Source: an uncultured Phenylobacterium sp.
GTDB taxonomy: Bacteria; Pseudomonadota; Alphaproteobacteria; Caulobacterales; Caulobacteraceae
Direction of reading: 5' to 3'
NCBI GenBank assembly: GCA_945952175.1
Contig: CAMFHW010000145.1
Span: 1-8,773 of the forward strand
Length of the DNA: 8,773 bases
A program made the position numbers and the translations under genes. The number at the start of each line of letters is the position of its first letter. Within the stretch, counting starts at the first letter, position 1. A model generated the notes under the pieces. It was not told where the DNA came from and searched no databases. It saw nothing but the letters and a program-made list of their open reading frames with translations. Below are positions 1-5,972 of this stretch, one piece after another.

Positions 1-39
1 GCAATCTGCATCGCAGCCATCGTCAGCTGGTGGTTATGA
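1..39 (+). CDS. possible C-terminal end of a membrane protein (partial)
   Basis: Frame 1 of the plus strand is open from the left edge to a TGA at 37-39 and encodes AICIAAIVSWWL, a hydrophobic stretch that would suit the end of a transmembrane helix. Nine of its 12 codons end in G or C, as expected for coding sequence here, whereas frame 2 (also ending nearby, at 44-46) has mostly A/T third positions. If real, the gene converges with folD, whose stop begins at base 49. Thirteen codons are too few to name a family, and an unrelated minus-strand gene starting near here cannot be excluded. Confidence 0.25.
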   Translation, partial: AICIAAIVSWWL

Positions 40-48
40 GTCCTGACC

Positions 49-948
49 CTAGGCGTCGAGGCCTGCGATCCGCTTGGCGGCGGTGAGCGTATTGTGCAGC
101 AGGCAGGCGACGGTCAGCAGGCCCACGCCGCCGGGCACCGGCGTGATCGCGCCGGCGACTTCGAGCGCGCCCTTGTAGGCGACGTCGCCCACGACCTTGG
201 TCTTGCCCTCGGCGGCCTTCTGCGGATTGTCGAACGGCACGCGATTGATGCCCACGTCGATCACCGTGGCGCCGGGCTTGATCCAGTCCGGCTGGATCAT
301 CCGCGGACGGCCGACGGCGGCCACCAGGATGTCGGCCTCGCGACAGACCGCTGGCAGGTCGACCGTGCGCGAATGAGCGATGGTGACGGTGCAGTCGGCC
401 TGCAGCAGGAGCTGGGCGATCGGCCGGCCGACCAGGACCGAGCGGCCCACCACCACGGCGCGCTTGCCCGCCAGGCTTCCGCCCAGGGTCTCGCGCAGCA
501 GCTTCATGCAGCCCAGCGGCGTGCAGGGCACCAGCGCCTTCAGGCCCTGCGACAGCCGCCCGGCGCTCAGCACGGTCAGGCCGTCGACGTCCTTGTCGGG
601 ATCGATCGTCTCGATCACCGCCTTCTCGTCCAGGCCCTTGGGCAGTGGCAGCTGGCACAGGATGCCGTGGATGGCCGGGTCGGCGTTGAGCTGCTGGACC
701 AAGGCGATCAGCTCGGCCTGGGTTGTCTCGGCGGGCAGCCGATGGGTCACGGAATGCATGCCGGCAGCCTTGGACCGCTCGCCCTTGGAGCGGACATAGA
801 TCTGGCTGGCGGGATCCTCGCCCACGAGCACCACGGCGAGGCCGGGCGTCACACCATGCTCGGCCTTCAGCCGGGCGACTTCGGCGGTGACCTCGTCCTG
901 GATGCGGTCGGATAGGGTCTTGCCGTCGATGATCTGGGCCTGGGCCAT
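49..948 (-). CDS. folD: FolD: methylenetetrahydrofolate dehydrogenase / methenyltetrahydrofolate cyclohydrolase
   Basis: Bifunctional cytosolic enzyme of one-carbon metabolism: it oxidises 5,10-methylene-THF to methenyl-THF with NADP+, then hydrolyses that to 10-formyl-THF for purine and formyl-Met-tRNA synthesis. The 299-residue length is normal. Visible landmarks are YVRSK at residues 51-55 (the conserved Tyr and catalytic Lys), QLPLPK at 99-104, DKDVDG at 118-123, the nucleotide-binding VVGRSxxVGRP at about 166-176, and PVPGGVGLLT at 270-279. The last is normally PGGVGPMT, so this protein has Leu in place of the usual Pro. The ATG start has GGAG (954-957 on the plus strand) five bases upstream, and MAQAQIIDGK is a typical FolD N-terminus. 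It is last in a same-strand run of four genes, 51 bases after the Nudix gene, so it may be cotranscribed or have its own promoter. Confidence 0.97.
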   Translation of the reverse strand: MAQAQIIDGKTLSDRIQDEVTAEVARLKAEHGVTPGLAVVLVGEDPASQIYVRSKGERSKAAGMHSVTHRLPAETTQAELIALVQQLNADPAIHGILCQLPLPKGLDEKAVIETIDPDKDVDGLTVLSAGRLSQGLKALVPCTPLGCMKLLRETLGGSLAGKRAVVVGRSVLVGRPIAQLLLQADCTVTIAHSRTVDLPAVCREADILVAAVGRPRMIQPDWIKPGATVIDVGINRVPFDNPQKAAEGKTKVVGDVAYKGALEVAGAITPVPGGVGLLTVACLLHNTLTAAKRIAGLDA

Positions 949-999
949 GGGCGCTCCGGGGCGGCGGGCTGGAATGGCGCCTCGACTATAGATTCGGCG

Positions 1000-1455
1000 T
1001 CAGTCGCGCAATGTTCGCAGCCAGGCCGCGACCGCCCAGGCGTGCGCCTCGCGGCGAACGCGCTGGATCGCCTCCAAGGGCGTGCGCCAGACCAGCTGGT
1101 GGTCGGCCTCGATCTTCAGCTCCGGGCGCAGCTTATCGATGGTGACTATCAGGAAGGCGCCGCGGACATTGAAAGTCTTGCCGTCATCGTTGACGAAATA
1201 CTGGTCGGCGCGAACGAGGATGTCGCCGGCGGTCACCACCAGCCCGGTCTCTTCCGCGAATTCACGGACCACCGCCTGCTCCGTCGTCTCGCCCGGATCG
1301 ATGCCGCCGCCGGGCAGGTCGTACTGCAGGGGCCGCCCCGGGATCGCGATCTCCGCGAGCGCGATCTGGTCGCCGCGCACCGCGATGCCGAAGGCGGTCG
1401 GCCGGTCGGGATAGGCGCGCCCCGGCTGCGGCGCGCCGAACTGGGGGATCGCCAC
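1000..1455 (-). CDS. Nudix hydrolase
   Basis: A 151-residue single-domain Nudix protein, a family that hydrolyses nucleoside diphosphates linked to another group, usually with Mg2+. The Nudix box is perfect at residues 50-72: G, five residues, E56, seven residues, then REFAEETGL, supplying the metal-binding glutamates. The N-terminal part (PDRPTAFGIAV, then PGRPLQYDLPGGG) fits the MutT/ADP-ribose-pyrophosphatase-like beta strands, but the substrate (oxidised nucleotide, NDP-sugar or another) cannot be read from sequence. The start is GTG, two bases after the stop of the nuclease gene; its Shine-Dalgarno AAGGA (plus-strand 1462-1466) lies in the last codons of that gene with a six-base spacer, which points to translational coupling. 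It could help clean up nucleotides, but the link to the nuclease is inference. Confidence 0.93.
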   Translation of the reverse strand: MAIPQFGAPQPGRAYPDRPTAFGIAVRGDQIALAEIAIPGRPLQYDLPGGGIDPGETTEQAVVREFAEETGLVVTAGDILVRADQYFVNDDGKTFNVRGAFLIVTIDKLRPELKIEADHQLVWRTPLEAIQRVRREAHAWAVAAWLRTLRD

Positions 1456-1457
1456 GG

Positions 1458-2462
1458 TCAGTCCTTGTTGTAGAGGGCCTTATAGCCGTCGGCCTTGCCG
1501 GACTCGACGTCGGCGAGGCTGACCGGGCTCCAGCCCACCGTGACCTTGGGCGAGACGTTCCAGGCCTCGACGATCAGGTCGCGGAGCTCGCTGGCGCCGG
1601 CCGCGAGCCGGGTCGTCGCGAAGGCCGCGCCGCGGGGATCGCCGTCCTTCAGGCCGCCGGCCTTTTCCAGTTCGTAGAGCGGCTCGACCTGAGCGCCGGT
1701 CGTGGCCAGATAGGCCGCCACCCGCGCCTCCAGCGGGCCCTCCTGGGCCCTCGGCGGGCTCATCGCCGCGCGGACCGCCGGCTCGCGGACATAGGCCTTC
1801 ACCAGTTCGCCCTCGAACGGGCTGTGGATGCGGGCGGTGGTGAACCCCTTCGGGTTCGGGCCGTCGCCCCAGCCGTTGAAGTGGATGCTGACGTGCAGGG
1901 GCTGGGAGCCATCGCCGACATAGTGCGAGAGCTGGCCGATGGTCACCAGGATCAAATATTCACGCCGCGCCCGGTCGGCGATCATCCAGGCGCGATGATC
2001 CTTGTTCCTATCGACCTTGAGGGCGGCGTTCAGCACCCGCCAGGTCGCGAAGTCCTTGGCCAGGTTCTGGGCCTGGTCAACGATCGAGTAGGGCAGCCAG
2101 CCGGCCTTCCAGGCGTCCGAGCCCGCAGCCCGCAGCGCACCGTCATAGTCGGCGAGGCTCGGCGGCAGGGCCGAGAGCCTCGGGCCCCCCAGGATGGTCC
2201 CGTCGTCGGACAAATCGACGAAGTGAGCCGGCTCGCGCATCGTGTCATGCAGCCTGCCATAGCCCTTCCAGCGGTCAGGCTCCCGCGACAGCTCGCCGAC
2301 GTCGGCCACCGCCTTGGATGTGCGCAGGAAGGCCGGCAGGTCGGACGGCAGGCCCTGCATCGCCGCCTGCCCCACCATCCTGTGGCCGGACCCGCCCCAG
2401 GCGAGGGCGGTGGCGGGGATCGAGACGGCGGCGGCAAGGACCAGGGCGGCGAGACGCGACAT
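1458..2462 (-). CDS. secreted S1/P1-type zinc nuclease
   Basis: A 334-residue member of the S1/P1 nuclease / phospholipase C fold, trinuclear-zinc enzymes that cut single-stranded nucleic acid or remove 3' phosphates. Residues 1-21 form a signal peptide (Arg3, then a hydrophobic run) with an ALA cleavage site, so the mature chain starts at Trp22, matching the Trp1 zinc ligand of P1 nuclease. H27 corresponds to P1 His6. H180, D184 and H190 keep the exact +4/+10 spacing of P1 His116, Asp120 and His126, and H213 sits +23 after H190 as His149 does. Asp63 and His80 are candidates for the Asp45/His60 ligands. The position of P1 Asp153 is Glu217 here, a conservative but notable change. The product is likely periplasmic or extracellular, perhaps for phosphate or nucleotide scavenging. 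A hairpin lies between the ATG and a distant GGAAGG. Downstream it is coupled to the Nudix gene. Confidence 0.92.
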   Translation of the reverse strand: MSRLAALVLAAAVSIPATALAWGGSGHRMVGQAAMQGLPSDLPAFLRTSKAVADVGELSREPDRWKGYGRLHDTMREPAHFVDLSDDGTILGGPRLSALPPSLADYDGALRAAGSDAWKAGWLPYSIVDQAQNLAKDFATWRVLNAALKVDRNKDHRAWMIADRARREYLILVTIGQLSHYVGDGSQPLHVSIHFNGWGDGPNPKGFTTARIHSPFEGELVKAYVREPAVRAAMSPPRAQEGPLEARVAAYLATTGAQVEPLYELEKAGGLKDGDPRGAAFATTRLAAGASELRDLIVEAWNVSPKVTVGWSPVSLADVESGKADGYKALYNKD

Positions 2463-2463
2463 G

Positions 2464-2478
2464 GGCCCGGTGTGGGCC
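2464..2478 (-). promoter_or_regulatory. small hairpin between Shine-Dalgarno and start codon of the nuclease gene
   Basis: A perfect 5-bp inverted repeat, GGCCC-N5-GGGCC, ends one base from the nuclease ATG. The only purine-rich ribosome site visible upstream, GGAAGG (plus-strand 2477-2482), overlaps the far arm by two bases and would otherwise be about 14 bases from the ATG, longer than usual. In the folded leader the hairpin could either mask the site or shorten the effective spacing. The structure is seen directly; any effect on translation is inference, and short GC palindromes are common by chance here. Confidence 0.3.
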
Positions 2479-2510
2479 TTCCGTGTGTCGCTGGCAAGAC
2501 AGCCTGTCGG

Positions 2511-3089
2511 TCAGATCCCGAGCGCGCGGTCGACCCGCTCGATCCAGGCCCGCACCTTCGGATAGGCGGCGAGATCGAAGCCGCCCTCGTGAGCCATTCG
2601 CGTATAGGCCACCAGGCTGACATCGGCGAGGGTCAGGGCCTCGCCCACCAGGAAGGACGAGCCCGCCAGGCCGTCCTCGAGCCGCTGGATCGCGCCGTAG
2701 CCGCGCTCGACCAGCCGTGGCTCGACCTCGGAGGGCGCCTTGCCGAGATAGCGCACCTGGAAGCGCACCACCGCCACATAGGGCTCGTGGCTGTACTGCT
2801 CCCAGAACAGCCATTCCAGCATGCGGGCGCGGTCATAGGCGTCGGCCGGGATCAGGTTGGAGCCCTCGGCCAGGTGCAGCAGGATGGCGTTGGACTGGGC
2901 GAGCGGGCGGCCGTCGTCGAGGATCACCGCGGGCACCTGGCCGGCAGGGTTCATGGCCAGGAACTCGGGCGTGCGGGTCTCGGCCTTCAGGACGTCGGTC
3001 TCGACCCATTCGTAGGGGATGCCGAGCTTGTCGGCGGTCCACTTCACCTTCAGGCAGTTGCCCGAGATCGAGTCCCCGTAGATGCGCAT
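2511..3089 (-). CDS. glutathione S-transferase family protein
   Basis: Cytosolic GST-fold protein of 192 residues, normal for the family. The thioredoxin-like N-terminal domain spans about residues 1-77: MRIYGDSISGNCLKVKW (candidate catalytic Ser7/Ser9 near the N-terminus), NPAGQVPAVI at 47-56 with the cis-Pro that contacts glutathione, and LAQSNAIL at 63-70, where Gln-Ser replaces the common Glu-Ser. The all-helical C-terminal domain follows, with the N-capping motif LTLADVSLVAY at about 152-162. The family conjugates glutathione to electrophiles or reduces peroxides; the substrate here is unknown. I chose the ATG at 3089 rather than the upstream ATG at 3119, because AGGGGAG (plus-strand 3096-3102) lies six bases before it and GST chains start at this MRIYG strand. 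It is first in the minus-strand run, 48 bases before the nuclease, and divergent from the 3D-domain gene. Confidence 0.93.
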   Translation of the reverse strand: MRIYGDSISGNCLKVKWTADKLGIPYEWVETDVLKAETRTPEFLAMNPAGQVPAVILDDGRPLAQSNAILLHLAEGSNLIPADAYDRARMLEWLFWEQYSHEPYVAVVRFQVRYLGKAPSEVEPRLVERGYGAIQRLEDGLAGSSFLVGEALTLADVSLVAYTRMAHEGGFDLAAYPKVRAWIERVDRALGI

Positions 3090-3119
3090 TTTCCGCTCCC
3101 CTGCCGCTGGCGCGCTCAT

Positions 3120-3135
3120 ACCGGCTGACCGGCTG
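3120..3135. repeat. perfect tandem 8-bp duplication in the divergent intergenic region
   Basis: ACCGGCTG occurs twice in direct succession, 31 bases upstream of the GST start codon. It could be a replication-slippage duplication or a pair of half-sites for a regulator of either divergent gene. Nothing else in the window shares it, so no function is claimed. Confidence 0.5.
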
Positions 3136-3185
3136 CGCGCAAGCTAGGCGTGCTCATGAACCTGTTAGTGAAGCTTATGGCGGGT

Positions 3186-3213
3186 TTGACTCTTGGTTCT
3201 GAGTCCCGATAGA
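3186..3213 (+). promoter_or_regulatory. candidate sigma-70-type promoter for the 3D-domain gene
   Basis: TTGACT at 3186-3191 matches the first five bases of a -35 box, and GATAGA at 3208-3213, 16 bases later, is a weak -10. The resulting transcript would start roughly 30 bases before the ATG at 3254. A 5-bp dyad, GACTC-N8-GAGTC (3188-3205), overlaps the -35 and spacer and could be an operator half-site pair or chance. The whole region 3090-3253 is the only divergent intergenic stretch in the window, so promoters in both directions are expected; no convincing minus-strand promoter is visible. Confidence 0.35.
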
Positions 3214-3253
3214 CAGGCCCACCGACAGATCAACGACGAAGGAGGACGCCGTC

Positions 3254-3742
3254 ATGGGACGCCGCCTCGCCGCCCTGCTCGCCCTTCCCCTCATCGCTAT
3301 CGCGGGTGGAGCGCAAGCCGCCCCCGCCAAGGGTTCCGACCCGATCGGTGACCTGCTGATGAGCGCCATCACCGGCTCCCTGCCCGGTTCCGCCGACTTC
3401 AAGCTGAAGGCCAGCCTCTATCACGCGGGCGCCCGCGGCGTCGGCGTGCTCGACAGCCTCGGCTGCAAGGTGATCGCCATGCGCACCGCCGCCATCGACG
3501 CGCGCCTGATCCCGAAGCACACGATCCTGTTCATCAAGGAGACGGTCGGCTTGCCGATGCCCGACGGCTCCACCCACGATGGCTACTGGTACGCCTCGGA
3601 CACCGGCGGCGCGATCAAGGGCGATCGTATCGACCTCTTCACCGGCATGAGCTCCAAGTCGATGGGCAACATGCGCGGCGTGAACCTCGCCCAGCTGTCC
3701 GTGAGCAAGGTCGGCGAGTTCAAGGGCTGCCCGCCCGGCTAG
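3254..3742 (+). CDS. secreted 3D-domain (MltA-C/YuiC-like) protein
   Basis: A 162-residue exported protein. Residues 1-22 are a signal peptide (Arg-Arg, hydrophobic core, AQA cleavage site). Residues about 72-131 match the 3D domain, the double-psi barrel named for three conserved Asp residues in the lytic transglycosylase MltA and the Bacillus YuiC/Sps proteins: TAAIDARLIPKHTILFI, then DGYWYASDTGGAIKGDRIDLF. D116 in DTGGAIKG would be the catalytic Asp by analogy with MltA; D127 is in RIDLF. Only the 3D domain is present, without the larger MltA barrel. C71 and C159 could form a periplasmic disulfide. The likely role is cleaving or binding peptidoglycan. The ATG has an excellent Shine-Dalgarno, AAGGAGGA at 3239-3246, seven bases upstream. 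The activity is inferred from the fold only. Confidence 0.85.
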   Translation: MGRRLAALLALPLIAIAGGAQAAPAKGSDPIGDLLMSAITGSLPGSADFKLKASLYHAGARGVGVLDSLGCKVIAMRTAAIDARLIPKHTILFIKETVGLPMPDGSTHDGYWYASDTGGAIKGDRIDLFTGMSSKSMGNMRGVNLAQLSVSKVGEFKGCPPG

Positions 3743-3784
3743 GCCGCGGCGCGCCCAGACAAAATCCCCGGAAGACCTGACGAC

Positions 3785-3806
3785 CGCCCGAGCCTCCGTT
3801 CGGGCG
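3785..3806 (+). terminator. GC-rich hairpin, possible weak terminator or leader structure
   Basis: CGCCCGA and TCGGGCG form a perfect 7-bp stem with an 8-base loop between the 3D-domain gene (stop at 3742) and the ATPase start at 3832. No run of T follows, so it is not a canonical intrinsic terminator. It may stabilise the upstream mRNA 3' end or be a structure in the ATPase leader. Confidence 0.35.
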
Positions 3807-3831
3807 TGCAACCTTGTGTCTGGGGAAGCCC

Positions 3832-4383
3832 ATGATCATCACCAAATCGAACTTCTTCGTCCTCACCGGTGGGCCCGGCGTGGGTAAGACGACCCTCATC
3901 CGCCATCTCCGCGCCGAGGGCCTGCTGTGCGTCGACGAGACGGCCCGCGCCGTCATCCGCGAGCAGGTGGAGAACGGCGGGAACGCCGTGCCCTGGGGCG
4001 ACACCCAGGCCTATTTCGAGACGGTGGCCCAACGCGACCTGGCGATCTTCGACGCGATGGCCGGCGAGACCCGCACGGTGCTGTTCGACCGCAATGTCGT
4101 GGACGCCGCTTGCTGGGCCCTGGCGGAAGGGATCACGACGCCGCCCGCGCTGATGGCGGCCCTGCGCGCGAGGCGATGCAATCCATTGGTGTTCGTGGCT
4201 CCGCCCTGGCCCGAAATCTACGAGACCGACGACGAGCGAAGGCAGACCTGGGCCGAAGCCGAGGCGACCTTTCCGCGCGTGATGAACGCACTCGTCGCAC
4301 TGGACTACGAGCCGGTCGTCCTCCCCCGCGCCAGCGTCGCCGAACGGGCGGCGTTCGTGCGGGAGAGGATGGTGGTCGTCTGA
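3832..4383 (+). CDS. AAA_28-type P-loop ATPase (predicted ATPase/kinase)
   Basis: A 183-residue cytosolic P-loop NTPase of the uncharacterised AAA_28 type, resembling nucleotide or small-molecule kinases. Walker A is TGGPGVGKTT (residues 12-21). Next come DETARAVIREQ (35-45) and VPWGD (53-57). VLFDRNVVD at 83-91 carries the strand-terminal Asp-Arg pair that would serve as Walker B. PPWPEIYETDDERRQTW at 124-140 is the family signature, with Arg136/Arg137 as possible lid residues, followed by LPRASVAERAAFV near the end. The substrate is unknown. I chose ATG 3832 because GGGGAAG (3822-3828) lies three bases upstream, a short spacer, and the chain then begins directly with the beta strand before the P-loop; a TTG 18 bases earlier is possible. 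It may share a transcript with the 3D gene 89 bases upstream, but function gives no link. Confidence 0.88.
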   Translation: MIITKSNFFVLTGGPGVGKTTLIRHLRAEGLLCVDETARAVIREQVENGGNAVPWGDTQAYFETVAQRDLAIFDAMAGETRTVLFDRNVVDAACWALAEGITTPPALMAALRARRCNPLVFVAPPWPEIYETDDERRQTWAEAEATFPRVMNALVALDYEPVVLPRASVAERAAFVRERMVVV

Positions 4384-4389
4384 CCGGCC

Positions 4390-5202
4390 TCAGGTCTCGA
4401 CGAAGGCCCGTTCGAGCACGTAGTCGCCGGGGCTGGAGACGGAGCCTTCCTCGTAGCCGTAGGACTCGAGCTGGGTCTTCAGGTCCTTCAGCACCGAGGG
4501 GCCGCCGCAGAGCATCAGGCGATCGACCTTCGGGCCGAGCTTCGGCAGGCCGAGGTCCTCGAAGATCTTGCCGGAATGGATCAGGTCGGTGATCCGGCCC
4601 TGGGTCCTGAACGGCTCGCGGGTCACGGTCGGATAGTAGCGCAGCTTGTCGCCGATCAGTTCGCCGAGGATCTCGTCGGCGGCCAGGTCGTGCTCGAAGA
4701 GGTCGCGATAGTTCAGGTCGGCGACATTGCGCACCGTGTGGGTGACGATCACCTCGTCGAACCGGTCGTAGACCTCCGGGTCGCGGGCGAGGGAGAGGAA
4801 GGGCGCGAGGCCGGTGCCGGTGCCGACCATGTAGAGCCGCTTGCCGGGGCGCAGGCCGTCCAGCACCAGGGTCCCGGTGGGCTTCTTGCCGATCAGCACT
4901 TGGTCGCCGACCTGGATCTTCTGCAGCTTCGAGGTCAGCGGGCCGTCGGCCACCTTGATCGAATAGAACTCCAGCTCCTCGTGCCACGAGGGCGAAGCGA
5001 TGGAATAGGCGCGCAGCAGCGGCTTGCCGTCCGTCTCCAGCCCGACCATGACGAACTGGCCGCTCTGGAAGCGGAAGCTCGGGTCGCGGGTGGTGCGGAA
5101 CGAGAACAGCTCGTCGGTCCAGTGCTGGACCCAGGTCACGGTCTCGTGGAGGAAGGCTCCGGCCTTTTTGGCCGGGGCGGGCGCGGTGCTCACGTCGTTC
5201 AT
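4390..5202 (-). CDS. fpr: ferredoxin/flavodoxin-NADP+ reductase
   Basis: FAD flavoprotein moving electrons between NADPH and ferredoxin or flavodoxin in the cytosol. The 270 residues carry a short Ala/Lys-rich N-terminal tail (about residues 5-14), an FAD-binding beta barrel with the RAYS motif at 64-67, and an NADP domain with VGTGTGLAPF at 126-135 and LCGGPSVLKDL at 231-241. The end, YVLERAFVET, is typical of bacterial Fpr, with the aromatic residue close to the C-terminus. It is the last gene of the sulfate-reduction run, 27 bases after cysH, with only a weak ribosome site. Because no cysJ is seen, it is the best candidate for feeding electrons from NADPH, probably through ferredoxin, to CysI. 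That role is inferred from position. Its stop codon lies 6 bases from that of the convergent ATPase gene. Confidence 0.95.
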   Translation of the reverse strand: MNDVSTAPAPAKKAGAFLHETVTWVQHWTDELFSFRTTRDPSFRFQSGQFVMVGLETDGKPLLRAYSIASPSWHEELEFYSIKVADGPLTSKLQKIQVGDQVLIGKKPTGTLVLDGLRPGKRLYMVGTGTGLAPFLSLARDPEVYDRFDEVIVTHTVRNVADLNYRDLFEHDLAADEILGELIGDKLRYYPTVTREPFRTQGRITDLIHSGKIFEDLGLPKLGPKVDRLMLCGGPSVLKDLKTQLESYGYEEGSVSSPGDYVLERAFVET

Positions 5203-5229
5203 GCTCGGGTCTTTTCGGGTACGCGGCGC

Positions 5230-5967
5230 TTAGATGTCGCCGCCCACATTGTCGATGGTGTTCGGCGCGCGGGCGACATGTATGCCGCACTCGGTCTTGT
5301 CGGAACCCTGCCAGCGGCCGGCGCGGACGTCCTGCCCCTCCTCCACCGGATTGGTGCAGGGCCAGCAGCCGATCGAGGGGAAGCCCTGGGCCACCAGCGG
5401 ATGGGCCGGCAGGTCGTGTTCGGCCATGTAGGCGTCGAGCTCGGCCTTGCCCCAGTTGGCCAGGGGGTTGAACTTGATCTTGCCGTCGGCGTGCTCGACC
5501 ACCGGCAGGCTCAGGCGGTCGCCGCCGTGGAAACGCTTGCGCCCGGTGATCCAGCCGTCGAATTCGGTGATCGCCTTGTCGAGCGGCAGCACCTTGCGGA
5601 TGTGGCAGCAGGCGTCGGTGTCGGTCTGCCAGAGATTGGCCTTGGGGTCGGCCACCGCCAGGTCGTTGAAGGCGGGACGCAGATCACGCACGCCGGTCAG
5701 GCCCAGCTTAGCCGCCAGGTTCTTGCGATAGTCGAGGGTCTGGCCGAACAGCATGCCGGTGTCGAGGAACAGCACGGGCATGTCCGGCTTCACCTGGGCG
5801 ACCAGATGCAGCAGCACGGCCGACTCCGCCCCGAAGGACGAGACCAGGGCGAGCTTGTCGCCCAGCGTCTCCACCGCGCTCTCCAAGATGGTCAGCGGAT
5901 GGGCGTGGCGCAGCTCCGCGTCCAGGCGCGTGGCGATGGACGGGCGCTCGATCTGGTCGAAAGCCAT
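5230..5967 (-). CDS. cysH: CysH: assimilatory adenylylsulfate (APS/PAPS) reductase with [4Fe-4S] motif
   Basis: Reduces activated sulfate to sulfite plus AMP or PAP, using thioredoxin or a similar thiol donor. The 245-residue protein has the PP-loop-like SSFGAES (43-49), LDTGMLFGQTLDY (69-80), the paired CC at 120-121 (DACCHIRKVLPL), CWPC (C201, C204) and the C-terminal KTECGIH (catalytic C227). The CC plus CxxC set binds a [4Fe-4S] cluster and, in known families, marks the APS-using enzyme (EC 1.8.4.10) found in most bacteria; the cluster-free enterobacterial form uses PAPS. The start is ATG 5967: GAGGAG (plus-strand 5976-5981) lies eight bases upstream, inside the last codons of the DUF934 gene, whose stop is five bases away, so the two are probably translationally coupled. 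A longer frame reaching 6060 reads Arg/Pro-rich sequence through DUF934 and is not real. No APS kinase or ATP sulfurylase gene is in the window. Confidence 0.96.
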   Translation of the reverse strand: MAFDQIERPSIATRLDAELRHAHPLTILESAVETLGDKLALVSSFGAESAVLLHLVAQVKPDMPVLFLDTGMLFGQTLDYRKNLAAKLGLTGVRDLRPAFNDLAVADPKANLWQTDTDACCHIRKVLPLDKAITEFDGWITGRKRFHGGDRLSLPVVEHADGKIKFNPLANWGKAELDAYMAEHDLPAHPLVAQGFPSIGCWPCTNPVEEGQDVRAGRWQGSDKTECGIHVARAPNTIDNVGGDI

Positions 5968-5972
5968 GGTGG

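Noticed and set aside
3090..3119. Upstream ATG adding ten residues to the GST
   Set aside because: The internal ATG at 3089 has AGGGGAG at an ideal six-base distance and the added residues (MSAPAAGERK) precede the normal family start.
1824..3128. Long plus-strand open frame across the nuclease and GST genes
   Set aside because: It spans two real minus-strand genes plus their intergenic gap and translates to Arg/Gly/Gln-rich sequence without a domain.
3743..3762. GC-rich palindromic stretch (GGCGCGCC-like) after the 3D-domain stop
   Set aside because: Short overlapping GC palindromes without a T-run are expected by chance here and do not form a convincing terminator.
3814..3831. TTG start for the AAA_28 ATPase
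   Set aside because: The ATG at 3832 is a better codon, has a GGGGAAG just upstream, and starts right before the P-loop strand; the TTG start remains possible.
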